Assembly (NCBI RefSeq): GCF_003352915.1
Contig: NZ_CP022314.1
Location: forward strand, 4,067,957 to 4,131,956
Direction: 5' to 3'
Length of the DNA: 64,000 nt
DNA from: Arthrobacter sp. PM3
GTDB lineage: Bacteria; Actinomycetota; Actinomycetes; Actinomycetales; Micrococcaceae
Shown: one piece after another, positions 9,788-20,625 of the stretch
Numbering within the stretch: position 1 is the stretch's first letter
Layout of the letters: every line of letters starts with the position of its first letter
Position numbers and translations under genes: made by a program
The notes under the pieces: generated by a model
What the model was told of the DNA's origin: nothing
Databases searched by the model: none
What the model saw: the letters and a program-made list of their open reading frames with translations, nothing else

Positions 9788-9825
9788 CCACCGCACGAAC
9801 GCACCGGCGCCCGCCCCTAGCTCAG

Positions 9826-11919
<2,094 letters not shown>

Positions 11920-12252
11920 GAAGGATCCTTCCCCCTCGACGGCGTCCAGGCTAAGAGCTGGACGCGGTGATTTGATCTGGGCTGCAGTTCAGATCTGCAG
12001 CCGGGATTTCGGCCTTGCCGGATGGATTTCGGCCAGCAGGGCCGGATACTGCTTCACCATGCACGATCCGGGAAATAAGGAACGGCGGGCTGACGTATCA
12101 GGGGGCAGCACAATTCTGCTGATTCCTGCGTCAGACCGAAAGCAGGTGGCACCGGAAAGTATTGCGCAGTGAAAGATGAGGGAGGCTACATGGCCAACAT
12201 CGCGGTCGTACAACGGTGAAAGACTTACCGACTAGATGTACCGCCTGCGTAT
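11920..12252. other. 333-base intergenic region between thrB and rho (rho leader)
   Basis: There is no convincing gene here. Short open frames on both strands lack ribosome sites and family similarity. Because rho is read leftwards, this stretch holds the rho promoter and/or 5' leader. No clear -35/-10 pair, riboswitch or terminator hairpin could be identified by eye. Rho is often autoregulated through its leader, so the length is not surprising. Confidence 0.5.
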
Positions 12253-13239
12253 TTACCGCCGGTGCACTTCCACTTTAGCACCTTCGACGTCCACGGCCAG
12301 CTTCAGCACACGCCAGCCCACTTCCGGCGTGTTGGCCGCCGTGTAGGTGCCGATGAAGTCCACAATCCCGGCGGCTTCCGCTTCCCCGTTGGCCAGGACC
12401 AGCACGGTGGGGCCGGCTCCGGAAACGACGGCGGCGTGCCCGGCCCGCCGCAGCGCGGCGATCAGCCCGGCGCTGGGCCGCATGGCCTCGGCACGGTAGC
12501 TCTGGTGCAGGTAGTCCTCGGTGCCGGCCAGAAGGAACTCGGGGTTGGCGGTCAGCGCGTGGATCAGCAGGGCGGCGCGGCCGGAGTTCATGGCCGCGGC
12601 ATGGTGCCCCACCGACGCCGGCAGCAGCGCCCGGGCCGCTTCCGTGGAGAGCTCGTAGTCCGGAACGGCGACCACCGGGATCACTGAGGGGGCCACGGTC
12701 GCGCACGTGCTGCTGTACTGGTCACTGTCCTGCCACGACAGCGCCAGACCGCCGAAAATCGCGGGAGCGACGTTGTCCGGGTGGCCTTCCATTTCGCTCG
12801 TCAGCTGCAGGATCCACTCCCGTCCGCGCCGGGATTCCGCCGGGACCAGCGCGTTCGCGGCGCTGACGGCTGCCACGACGGCCGAGGCCGAGGACCCCAG
12901 GCCGCGTCCGTGCGGGTTGACGTTGTCCGCCGTGATCCGCAGGCCTTCGTGCCGGTAGCCGAGGCGGTGCAGCGCCTCGGTGAGGGCCTTGACCACCAGG
13001 TGCGTCGCGTCGCGGGGCAGCGACTCCGCCCCCTCGCCGCTGAGCTCGAATTCAAGTTCGCCGCTGGTCAGGGTTTCCACGGTGAGCGTGTCGTGGAGAG
13101 TGAGCGCGAGGCCGAGGCTGTCATACCCGGGGCCCAGGTTGGCGCTCGTAGCCGGGACGCGCACGGTGACCACCTGGCCCGCCGGAACGGCCGGCGAGCC
13201 GGCAGCTGATTCGGCCGGGACGGTGAGCGTGGTTTCCAA
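12253..13239 (-). CDS. thrB: Homoserine kinase
   Basis: This GHMP-family kinase phosphorylates homoserine for threonine synthesis. The predicted 328-residue form starts at TTG 13239, chosen because the frame upstream is only antisense-like thrC sequence; a GGAAG ribosome site lies inside the end of thrC. Motifs: VRVPATSANLGPGYDSLGLAL at the N-terminus (substrate region), the Gly-rich ATP loop NPHGRGLGSSASAVVAAV, and the C-terminal GAGPTVLVLANG. It follows thrC with 2 bases between, so it is translationally coupled in the hom-thrC-thrB operon. Confidence 0.94.
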   Translation of the reverse strand: METTLTVPAESAAGSPAVPAGQVVTVRVPATSANLGPGYDSLGLALTLHDTLTVETLTSGELEFELSGEGAESLPRDATHLVVKALTEALHRLGYRHEGLRITADNVNPHGRGLGSSASAVVAAVSAANALVPAESRRGREWILQLTSEMEGHPDNVAPAIFGGLALSWQDSDQYSSTCATVAPSVIPVVAVPDYELSTEAARALLPASVGHHAAAMNSGRAALLIHALTANPEFLLAGTEDYLHQSYRAEAMRPSAGLIAALRRAGHAAVVSGAGPTVLVLANGEAEAAGIVDFIGTYTAANTPEVGWRVLKLAVDVEGAKVEVHRR

Positions 13240-13241
13240 GG

Positions 13242-14348
13242 CTATTTTTCTTCCAGTCCCAGGGCCGCGGCGACGGTGACGACGTCGTTGGAGACCTTGA
13301 CCGGCTGCACGTCGCTGCCGTCCTCGGTGCGCAGGGCCCACTGCGGGTCCTTGAGGCCGTGACCGGTCACGGTGATCACGATCGTCTTGCCGGCGGGCAC
13401 CTGCCCGGCCGCGTGCTTCTTGATCAGGCCCGCGACGCCGGCGGCGGAGCCCGGCTCCACGAAGACGCCTTCCCGGGAGGAAAGCCAGCGGTGCGCGGAG
13501 AGGATTTCCTCGTCCGTGACGGCCTCGATCACGCCGCCGGATTCGTCCCGGGCCGCCACGGCGGTATCCCAGGAGGCGGGGTTGCCGATCCGGATGGCGG
13601 TGGCGATGGTGTCCGGCTCGGTGATGGGGTGGCCGGCCACGAACGGGGCGGCGCCGGCGGCCTGGAAGCCCCACATGACGGGCGTCTTCGTGGCCACGGC
13701 GGGCAGCGTGCCTGCGGCGGGCGACTCATACGCCGAGGCGTATTCCTTGTAGCCCTTCCAGTAGGCGCTGATGTTGCCGGCGTTGCCGACCGGCAGCACG
13801 TGGAAGTCGGGGGCGTCGCCGAGGAAGTCGACCACCTCGAACGCGCCGGTCTTCTGGCCCTCGATGCGGGCGGGGTTGACCGAGTTGACCAGGAACACCG
13901 GGTAGGACTCCCCGAGCTTGCGGGCGATGTCGAGGCAGTCGTCGAAGTTGCCATCGACCTGCAGCAAGGTGGCGCCGTGGGCGATCGCCTGGCTGAGTTT
14001 GCCCATCGAGATCTTGCCCTCCGGGACCAGCACGGCGCACTGCAGCCCGGCCGCCGTGGCGTAGGCGGCCGCCGAGGCGGAGGTGTTGCCGGTGGACGCG
14101 CAGACCACGGCTTTGGCGCCGGCGGCCACCGCTGCCGTCATGGCCATGGTCATGCCGCGGTCCTTGAACGAGCCGGTCGGGTTCATGCCCTCGACCTTGA
14201 GGTAGACGGTGCTGCCGGTCAGCTCGGAGAGGTGGCGGGCGTGCACGAGCGGGGTGCCGCCCTCGCCCAGGGTAATGACCTTAGTGGCTTCCGTGACAGG
14301 AAGACGATCAGCGTATTCGCGGATGACACCGCGCCATTGGTGAGCCAC
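13242..14348 (-). CDS. thrC: Threonine synthase
   Basis: This PLP enzyme converts O-phosphohomoserine to threonine. It has 368 residues, the short actinobacterial class. The PLP lysine lies in [15 protein letters not shown], and the phosphate-binding loop is [15 protein letters not shown]. The C-terminal glycine-rich region [17 protein letters not shown] contacts the cofactor. It abuts hom with no spacer and is followed by thrB. Confidence 0.96.
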   Translation of the reverse strand: MAHQWRGVIREYADRLPVTEATKVITLGEGGTPLVHARHLSELTGSTVYLKVEGMNPTGSFKDRGMTMAMTAAVAAGAKAVVCASTGNTSASAAAYATAAGLQCAVLVPEGKISMGKLSQAIAHGATLLQVDGNFDDCLDIARKLGESYPVFLVNSVNPARIEGQKTGAFEVVDFLGDAPDFHVLPVGNAGNISAYWKGYKEYASAYESPAAGTLPAVATKTPVMWGFQAAGAAPFVAGHPITEPDTIATAIRIGNPASWDTAVAARDESGGVIEAVTDEEILSAHRWLSSREGVFVEPGSAAGVAGLIKKHAAGQVPAGKTIVITVTGHGLKDPQWALRTEDGSDVQPVKVSNDVVTVAAALGLEEK

Positions 14349-15665
14349 TTAGACCCCTTCTACCCGCAGTACGGATGTGACGGAATTGATGACGTCCAGG
14401 CCCTTCACGGCCTCGACGGTTGCTGCAAGTGCGGCTTCGCGTGCACGGTGTGTCACGATCCGCAGCTCGGCCGACTCCACGTTGGACTCGGCGTCGCGGT
14501 GGATGGTCTGCCGCATGATCTCGATGGACACGCCGTGCTCGGCGAAGAGCTGGGCGATCCTGGCCAGGACGCCGGGCTGGTCCGCGACGTCGAGGCCGAT
14601 GTAGTAGCTCGTGATGGATGCGTCGATGGGCAGCGCGGGCACGTGCCCCGTGGTGGTCTCGGTCCGGCCGGGGCCGCCCAGGACAACGCGCCGGGCTGCG
14701 GAAACGAGGTCGCCCAGCACGGCGGACGCGGTCGGGGTGCCGCCGGCGCCCTGGCCGTAGAACATAAGCTCCCCGGCGTTCTCGGCCTCGATGAAGACGG
14801 CGTTGAACGCACCGCGGACGGCGGCGAGGGGGTGTTCGCGGGGCAGGAGCGTGGGATGCACGCGGACAGAGACGCCGGTTTTTCCGTCCTCATCCGTCAG
14901 CTTCTCCGCGATGGCCAGAAGCTTGATGACGAAGCCGGCCTCCTTCGCCGCGGCGATATCCGCGGCGCTGACGGCCGTGATGCCTTCGCACGAGACGTCT
15001 TCCAGGGCGAACCGGGTGTGGAAGGACAGGGAGGCCAGGATCGCGGCCTTGGCGGCGGCGTCGTACCCTTCGATATCGGCCGTGGGATCGGCTTCCGCGT
15101 AGCCCAGGCGCTGGGCCTCGGCCAGGGCGTCGGCGAACTGCGCGCCGGTGGAGTCCATCTGGTCGAGGATGTAGTTGGTGGTGCCGTTGACGATTCCGAG
15201 CACGCGGGTGATGCGGTCGCCGGACAGGCTGTCGCGGATGGGCCGCAGGATCGGGATGGCACCGGCGACGGCGGCCTCGTAGGACAGCTGCACGCCGGCC
15301 TTGTCGGCTTCCTCATACAGTGTGGGACCGTCCTGGGCCAGGAGTGCCTTGTTGCCGCTGACAACGCAGGCGCCGTTGCGCATGGCCGTGAGGATCAGGG
15401 TGCGGGCCGGTTCGATCCCGCCCATGAGCTCGATCACGACGTCGGCGTCTTTGACGAGGGTGTCGGCGTCGGTGGTAAACAGCTCGCGCGGCAGCTCGAC
15501 ATCGCGTTCGGCGTCAACGTTGCGCACCGCGATGCCGCTCAGTTCGAGGCGGGCACCCGTGCGTGCGGCGAGGGCGCCGGCGTCGTCAATGAGAATCCGC
15601 GCAACCTGGGCCCCAACGTTGCCACAGCCCAGCAGGGCCACTTTCAGGGTTCGCAATTCGGTCAT
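14349..15665 (-). CDS. hom: Homoserine dehydrogenase
   Basis: This enzyme reduces aspartate semialdehyde to homoserine with NAD(P)H. It has 438 residues: an N-terminal Rossmann site (LLGCGNVGAQVARIL), a catalytic domain with NGTTNYILDQM and YEAAVAGAIPILRP, and a C-terminal ACT domain (YYIGLDVADQPGVLARIAQL) expected to bind threonine for feedback inhibition. It is contiguous with lysA (stop and start adjacent), linking lysine and threonine branches in one transcript. Confidence 0.97.
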   Translation of the reverse strand: MTELRTLKVALLGCGNVGAQVARILIDDAGALAARTGARLELSGIAVRNVDAERDVELPRELFTTDADTLVKDADVVIELMGGIEPARTLILTAMRNGACVVSGNKALLAQDGPTLYEEADKAGVQLSYEAAVAGAIPILRPIRDSLSGDRITRVLGIVNGTTNYILDQMDSTGAQFADALAEAQRLGYAEADPTADIEGYDAAAKAAILASLSFHTRFALEDVSCEGITAVSAADIAAAKEAGFVIKLLAIAEKLTDEDGKTGVSVRVHPTLLPREHPLAAVRGAFNAVFIEAENAGELMFYGQGAGGTPTASAVLGDLVSAARRVVLGGPGRTETTTGHVPALPIDASITSYYIGLDVADQPGVLARIAQLFAEHGVSIEIMRQTIHRDAESNVESAELRIVTHRAREAALAATVEAVKGLDVINSVTSVLRVEGV

Positions 15666-17135
15666 TCAGACTCCCATGTCGCGGTTGAGCAGATCTTCTT
15701 CGGTTTCCCCGCGGACAATGAGCCGGGCAGATCCGTCGCTGACAGCGACAACGCCCGGCCGGGCCAGATAGTTGTAGTTGCTTGACAGGGCCCAGCAGTA
15801 GGCGCCGGTCCCCGGTACAGCAAGCAGATCACCGGCTGCCACGTCCTCGGGCAGATATACATCTCTAACAACTATGTCGCCGCTCTCGCAATGTTTGCCC
15901 ACTACTCGGGACAGCTGCGGCGCCGCGTCGGAGCTCCGGGAGGCGAGAATTGCCGAATAATCCGCGTCATAAAGCACCGGGCGGGGGTTATCGCTCATCC
16001 CGCCATCCACCGACACATACCGGCGGGGGTACGTAACGTCGCCGCCGGGGTTCCCGCCTTCCGCGGCGGCCGGGGCGTCCACCCGGACGGTCTTGAGCGT
16101 GCCGACCTCGTACAGCGTGAAGGTGGTGCTGCCGACGATCGCGCGGCCGGGCTCAATCGAGATCCGCGGGGCGGAAATTCCCAGCGCCTCGCACTTGGAA
16201 CGGACGACGGCGGCCATCGCCTGCGCGATTTCGGCGGCCGGGCGGGGGGTGTCAACGGGCGTGTAGGCGATCCCGTAGCCGCCTCCGAGGTCCAGTTCGG
16301 GCAGCACGATGGAATACTTGGACTGCATCGCGGCCAGGAAATCCAGGAGCTTCTCGGCGGCGAGGGCGAAGCCGTCGGGTTCGAAGATCTGCGAGCCGAT
16401 GTGGCAGTGCAGGCCCAGCAGTTCGATGCTCGCGTGCCCGGTGGCGGCGGCCACGGCCTCCTCGGCGGCGGAGAGCCCGGCCTGTTCGGTGGAGTCCGCG
16501 GCCATGGAGAGGCCGAACTTCTGGTCCTCGTGGGCCGTGGCGATGAATTCGTGGGTGTGGGCATGCACGCCCGGGGTCAGCCGGAGCATCACCTTGGCGG
16601 TGTCGCCCCGGTTGGCGGCGATTGCGGCGACGCGCTCGAGCTCATCGAGGCTGTCCACGACGATCCGGCCCAGCTGCATGTCCAGCGCCCGGTGGATTTC
16701 GCCGTCGGACTTGTTGTTGCCGTGCAGCGCGACGTCGGCGCCGGGGATGCCGGCCCGGGCGGCGACGGCGAGTTCGCCGCCGGATGCGGTGTCCAGGCGC
16801 AGCCCCTCTTCTTCGACCCAGCGGACCACGGAAGTGCACAGGAAGGACTTGCCGGCGTAGTAGACGTCCACTCCCCCGCAGATGTCCGCGAAGGCGTCGT
16901 TGAAGGCGTCGCTGAACGCCCGGGCCCTGGCCCGGAAGTCGGTCTCGCTCAGCACGAACAGCGGTGTGCCGTACTGTCGCTGCAGTTCACTGACGGTGAT
17001 GCCCTCAATGGTGAGCTCGCCGGCGTCGTTCCTTTCGACACCGCCGGCCCACAGCGGTTCGTGGAGGGCGTTGAGGTCTTCGGGGACCTCGAGCCAGGCC
17101 GGCGCGAGCGGGGACTGTGCTGACTTAGCGTTCAT
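15666..17135 (-). CDS. lysA: Diaminopimelate decarboxylase
   Basis: This PLP enzyme of alanine-racemase fold makes lysine from meso-diaminopimelate. It has 489 residues. The PLP lysine is in DVYYAGKSFLC, with HCHIGSQIFEPDGF and ELDLGGGYGIAYTP in the barrel, and the C-terminal catalytic Cys in GKHCESGDIV. The ATG at 17135 (MNAKSAQSPLAP) lies 5 bases from the argS stop; the longer frame upstream only reads through argS. Confidence 0.96.
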   Translation of the reverse strand: MNAKSAQSPLAPAWLEVPEDLNALHEPLWAGGVERNDAGELTIEGITVSELQRQYGTPLFVLSETDFRARARAFSDAFNDAFADICGGVDVYYAGKSFLCTSVVRWVEEEGLRLDTASGGELAVAARAGIPGADVALHGNNKSDGEIHRALDMQLGRIVVDSLDELERVAAIAANRGDTAKVMLRLTPGVHAHTHEFIATAHEDQKFGLSMAADSTEQAGLSAAEEAVAAATGHASIELLGLHCHIGSQIFEPDGFALAAEKLLDFLAAMQSKYSIVLPELDLGGGYGIAYTPVDTPRPAAEIAQAMAAVVRSKCEALGISAPRISIEPGRAIVGSTTFTLYEVGTLKTVRVDAPAAAEGGNPGGDVTYPRRYVSVDGGMSDNPRPVLYDADYSAILASRSSDAAPQLSRVVGKHCESGDIVVRDVYLPEDVAAGDLLAVPGTGAYCWALSSNYNYLARPGVVAVSDGSARLIVRGETEEDLLNRDMGV

Positions 17136-17140
17136 GGCGG

Positions 17141-18805
17141 TTACATCCGTTCCGGCGCCGAGACGCCCAGCAGTTCCAGTCCGTTGGCCAGTACCTGGCT
17201 GGTGGCGTCGTTGAGCCACAGCCGGGTCCGGTTGGTGTCGGTGACGGGTTCCTCGCCCTGGGGCGCAACCCGGCAGGCGTCGTACCAGCGGTGGTAGGCG
17301 CCGGCAATGACTTCCAGGTGGCGGGCCACGCGGTGCGGCTCGCGCAGTTCGGCGGCTTTGGCCACCACGGAGGGGTAGCTGCCCAGGTGTGAAAGCAGCT
17401 CGTTTTCGGTGGCGTGGTCCAGCAGTGCCGCCTCGAAGCGGTCCTCACCGTCCACGCGGCGCTCGACGCCGGCGGCCACGGCGTTGCGGGCGGCGCCGCG
17501 GGAGCGGGCGTGCGCGTACTGGACGTAGAACACCGGGTTTTCGTTGCTGTGCTTCTTCAGCAGCTCGGGGTCCAGGGTCAGCGGCGAGTCGGCGGGGAAC
17601 CGGGCGAGCGAGTAGCGCACAGCGTCCTTGCCGAGCCAGTCGATGAGGTCCTTGAGCTCGATGATGTTGCCGGCGCGCTTGGACAACTTGGCGCCGTTGA
17701 CCGAGACCAGCTGGCCGATCAGGACCTCGATGTTGACCTCGGGATCGTCGCCGGCGGCCGCGGCAATGGCCTTGAGCCGGTTGATGTAGCCGTGGTGGTC
17801 GGCGCCGAGGAGGTAGATCTTCTCGGTGAAGCCGCGGTCCTTCTTGGACAGGTAGTAGGCGGCGTCGGCCGCGAAGTAGGTCGGTTCGCCGTTGGCGCGG
17901 ACCATCACGCGGTCCTTGTCGTCACCGAAGTCGGTGGTGCGCAGCCACACGGCGCCGCCGTCGTCAAAGACGTGGCCCTGCTCGCGGAGGCGGGCGACGG
18001 CATCCTCGATAGCGCCGGCGTCGTGAAGCTCCTGCTCGGAGAAGAAGACATCGAAGTCGACGCCGAACGCGGCCAGCGTCTGCTTGATGTCGTGCATCTG
18101 CGCCTTGTACGCGGCTCCCCGGATCACCGGCAGGGCCGCGACCTCGGTGAGTTCACGGATCCCGGGGTGCTCGCTGAGCACCTCGTGGCCGAGGTCGGCG
18201 ATGTACTGGCCCGGGTAGCCGCCCTCGGGCACGTCCCGGCCGTGCAGCCGCGCGTACACGGAGTTGGCGAAGACGTTCATCTGGGAGCCGGCGTCGTTGA
18301 TGTAGTACTCAGCGGTGACGTCGGCGCCGGAGGCCCTCAGGACGCGGGCGATCGCGTCGCCAAGGGCGGCCCAGCGGGTGTGGCCGATGTGCAACGGGCC
18401 GGTGGGGTTGGCCGAGACGAACTCCATGTTCACGACATGGCCGGCGAGCGCGGTGTTGGTGCCGTAGTCCGCTCCCGCCTCGACGATGACCTTGGCCAGG
18501 GCGCCGGCGGCAGCGGCGTCCACCGTAATGTTCAGGAAGCCCGGGCCGGCGATGTCCACGGCAGACACACCGTCGATCATTTTCAGCCGGTCGCTGAGGA
18601 CGGACGCGAACTGCCGCGGGTTGGTCCCGGCGGTCTTGGCCAGCTGGAGGGCGACGTTGGTGGCCCAGTCTCCGTGGTCCCTGTTCTTGGGGCGCTCGAC
18701 GCGCACCTCTTCCGGGAGGTCGGCAGCGGAAAGGGCGATGTCACCAGCCGCGACGGCGTCCTTCAGGCAGGCGGAAATGGCGAGGGAGAGTTCTTCTGGG
18801 GTCAC
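17141..18805 (-). CDS. argS: Arginyl-tRNA synthetase
   Basis: This class I synthetase charges tRNA-Arg. It has 554 residues, with an N-terminal Arg-tRNA additional domain and the HIGH-type motif ANPTGPLHIGHTRW. The KMSKS-like site is SVNGAKLSKRAGN, followed by the anticodon-binding helical domain with a C-terminal YHRWYDACRV. It is the first gene of the leftward lysA-hom-thrC-thrB run. A tRNA-Arg gene lies 184 bases away on the other strand, so enzyme and a substrate tRNA are divergent neighbours. Confidence 0.97.
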   Translation of the reverse strand: MTPEELSLAISACLKDAVAAGDIALSAADLPEEVRVERPKNRDHGDWATNVALQLAKTAGTNPRQFASVLSDRLKMIDGVSAVDIAGPGFLNITVDAAAAGALAKVIVEAGADYGTNTALAGHVVNMEFVSANPTGPLHIGHTRWAALGDAIARVLRASGADVTAEYYINDAGSQMNVFANSVYARLHGRDVPEGGYPGQYIADLGHEVLSEHPGIRELTEVAALPVIRGAAYKAQMHDIKQTLAAFGVDFDVFFSEQELHDAGAIEDAVARLREQGHVFDDGGAVWLRTTDFGDDKDRVMVRANGEPTYFAADAAYYLSKKDRGFTEKIYLLGADHHGYINRLKAIAAAAGDDPEVNIEVLIGQLVSVNGAKLSKRAGNIIELKDLIDWLGKDAVRYSLARFPADSPLTLDPELLKKHSNENPVFYVQYAHARSRGAARNAVAAGVERRVDGEDRFEAALLDHATENELLSHLGSYPSVVAKAAELREPHRVARHLEVIAGAYHRWYDACRVAPQGEEPVTDTNRTRLWLNDATSQVLANGLELLGVSAPERM

Positions 18806-18989
18806 GCTTCTAGCCTACCGGTGGGCCCGAGGTGTGGCGGAATCTGGCGCCCGGCATGACGGGCGGCCCCTGACCGTCAAGCACCCGGGGCGGTCTATCC
18901 TGCAACCCCGGTTAACCCGGATTTTCCTTTGGGGGCCACCTTCCTGCTAAGCTCTAGGACGTCCCGCCGGTAAGGCAGGATCCCTGACT

Positions 18990-19062
18990 GCCCTCGTAGC
19001 TCAGGGGATAGAGCGTCTGCCTCCGGAGCAGAAGGTCGTAGGTTCGAATCCTATCGAGGGCA
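18990..19062 (+). tRNA. tRNA-Arg (anticodon CCG)
   Basis: A full cloverleaf of 73 nt, not counting CCA. The acceptor stem GCCCTCG (18990-18996) pairs with CGAGGGC (19055-19061), with discriminator A at 19062. The D-arm contains AGCTCAGGGGATAGAGC. The anticodon stem TCTGC/GCAGA encloses loop CTCCGGA with anticodon CCG, reading CGG arginine codons. The T-arm is GTAGGTTCGAATCCTAT. CCA is not encoded. A strong terminator follows at once. Confidence 0.98.
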
Positions 19063-19067
19063 CAGAA

Positions 19068-19102
19068 AAGACCCCGCCACTTCAAGGAAGTGGCGGGGTC
19101 TT
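19068..19102 (+). terminator. Intrinsic terminator after tRNA-Arg
   Basis: A perfect 16-base stem (19068-19083 with 19087-19102), GC-rich in the middle, has a 3-base loop and ends in TT. It lies 5 bases past the tRNA 3' end. Confidence 0.88.
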
Positions 19103-19197
19103 CTGCATTGGATCTGCCTATTGTCTGTGCCCGCTCGTAGGCTGTCTTCATCGGTGGCGGGCGACCCTGCACGCCCCGGAACGTGAAGGGGTCTCAC

Positions 19198-20271
19198 ATG
19201 CACCGTTCCGTTGATCACTTTTCAGGTGTTCACTGCTCCATCGTTCCGCCCTACCTCCTGCGCCGCATAGCCGCCCAGCAGGACCCCGGGTTCTCCGGTG
19301 CGGCGGAGGCTGCCCGCAAGGCGCTGCTGCACACCAAGGGCTTCCAGGCGGCCCGCGCCGAGCCCGTCCCGCTCGCAGCCCCGGGCATGCGGAGCCTCAA
19401 GCCCGGGACGCCGGACCGTACCATTTATGACGCCCGCTCCCTGGAACAGCTGCCGGGGAGCCTGGTCCGCAAAGAGGGCACCCCGCCCACCGGCGATCCG
19501 GCGGCGGACGAGGCATATGACGGGTTGGGCGACACCCACCGGCTCTACGCGGACGCCTTTGGCCGCGACTCCATCGACGGGCAGGGCCTGCCCCTCGAGG
19601 CCACGGTCCACTACGGGAAACGCTATGACAACGCGTTTTGGGATGGCCGGCAGATGGTGTTCGGCGACGGCGACGGTGAGGTCTTCGGCCGGTTCACGAA
19701 GTCCCTGAGCGTGATCGGGCACGAGCTCGCCCACGGCGTCACGCAGTATTCCGGGGGCCTGAACTACCGCAACCAGGCCGGCGCCCTCAACGAATCGTTG
19801 TCCGACGTCTTCGGTGCCCTCGTGGAACAGTACGCGAAAGAGCAGTCCACCGCGGAGGCAAGCTGGCTGATCGGCGAAGGCCTCTTCACCGAGCAGGTCC
19901 AGGGAACGGCGCTGCGGTCGATGAAGGCACCGGGCACCGCGTACGACGACGACGTCCTCGGCAAGGATCCGCAGCCGGACTCGATGGACGGCTACGTGCA
20001 CACGAGCGCGGACAACGGCGGGGTGCACATCAATTCCGGCATCCCCAACCGTGCCTTCTGCCTCGTCGCCACGGCCCTCGGCGGCAATGCGTGGGATGCC
20101 CCCGCACAGATCTGGTACGACACCCTGACCGGCGGCACCCTCAAACCAAACGCCACGTTCGGTGCCTTCGCCAGGGCCACCGCGGCCTCCGCCACAGAGC
20201 TCTTCGGCGCCGGGTCCCCGGCGCATGACGCCGTCCGGGCTGCGTGGGACACTGTGAAAGTGAAGCTGTAA
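19198..20271 (+). CDS. Protealysin-like M4 family metalloprotease
   Basis: This is a 357-residue thermolysin-family zinc protease. The zinc site is HELAH (residues 175-179) with downstream NESLSD supplying the third ligand (Glu199); HINSGIPNRAF is the usual substrate-side motif. It has no signal peptide and lacks the long FTP/PepSY propeptide of secreted thermolysins. Instead it has a short ~50-residue N-terminal region with SIVPPYLLRRIA (PPYLL at 17-21), the motif of protealysin-type short propeptides. The ATG at 19198 is preferred over the in-frame GTG at 19183 because GAAGGGG precedes it by about 7 bases. An emfourin-like inhibitor gene follows 43 bases downstream. Confidence 0.93.
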   Translation: MHRSVDHFSGVHCSIVPPYLLRRIAAQQDPGFSGAAEAARKALLHTKGFQAARAEPVPLAAPGMRSLKPGTPDRTIYDARSLEQLPGSLVRKEGTPPTGDPAADEAYDGLGDTHRLYADAFGRDSIDGQGLPLEATVHYGKRYDNAFWDGRQMVFGDGDGEVFGRFTKSLSVIGHELAHGVTQYSGGLNYRNQAGALNESLSDVFGALVEQYAKEQSTAEASWLIGEGLFTEQVQGTALRSMKAPGTAYDDDVLGKDPQPDSMDGYVHTSADNGGVHINSGIPNRAFCLVATALGGNAWDAPAQIWYDTLTGGTLKPNATFGAFARATAASATELFGAGSPAHDAVRAAWDTVKVKL

Positions 20272-20314
20272 CCCAACGCCGTGAGGTTGGCACGCTCATG
20301 AAAATCGCACGCCT

Positions 20315-20617
20315 GTGAAAATAACTGTCCAGCGCAGCGGCGGCGTGGCCGGAATGAAACGGACCTGGACCGTTCAGCCGGAGCCGCCGGAGGACACCGA
20401 GCGGTGGCAACCGCTCATTGAAGCGTGCCCGTGGGACGACGTCGCCGGGACCGGCCGGGGCGGCCAGCCTGACAGGTTCATGTACAGCATCCGGGCCGGT
20501 CAGCGCCGGGCGGTACTGCCGGAGCGTGAAGTGACAGGACCGTGGCGCGACCTCATCGACTGTGCCAGGGCCGCGGCGGAGCAGGAACTGCCGCCCGACA
20601 CGTTGTCGCCGGGGTAG
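20315..20617 (+). CDS. Emfourin-like protease inhibitor partner
   Basis: This small 100-residue soluble protein begins MKITVQRSGGVAGMKRTWTV. The MKI-x-RSGG-x-AG opening followed by a basic W-containing strand is characteristic of emfourins, the protein inhibitors encoded beside protealysin-like M4 proteases. Position (43 bases after the protease, same strand) and size agree. The inferred role is intracellular control of the protease. The GTG start overlaps the TGA of a possible 6-codon frame starting at ATG 20298, which might couple translation; no good ribosome site lies directly before the GTG. Confidence 0.82.
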   Translation: MKITVQRSGGVAGMKRTWTVQPEPPEDTERWQPLIEACPWDDVAGTGRGGQPDRFMYSIRAGQRRAVLPEREVTGPWRDLIDCARAAAEQELPPDTLSPG

Positions 20618-20625
20618 CCGGGTTC

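Noticed and set aside
11989..12213. 74-codon frame in the rho leader
   Set aside because: No ribosome site or family similarity; leader function is more likely.
13359..15785. An 808-codon plus-strand frame opposite thrC and hom
   Set aside because: Shadow of two clear biosynthetic genes; the translation is Gly/Asp/Val repetitive and matches no family.
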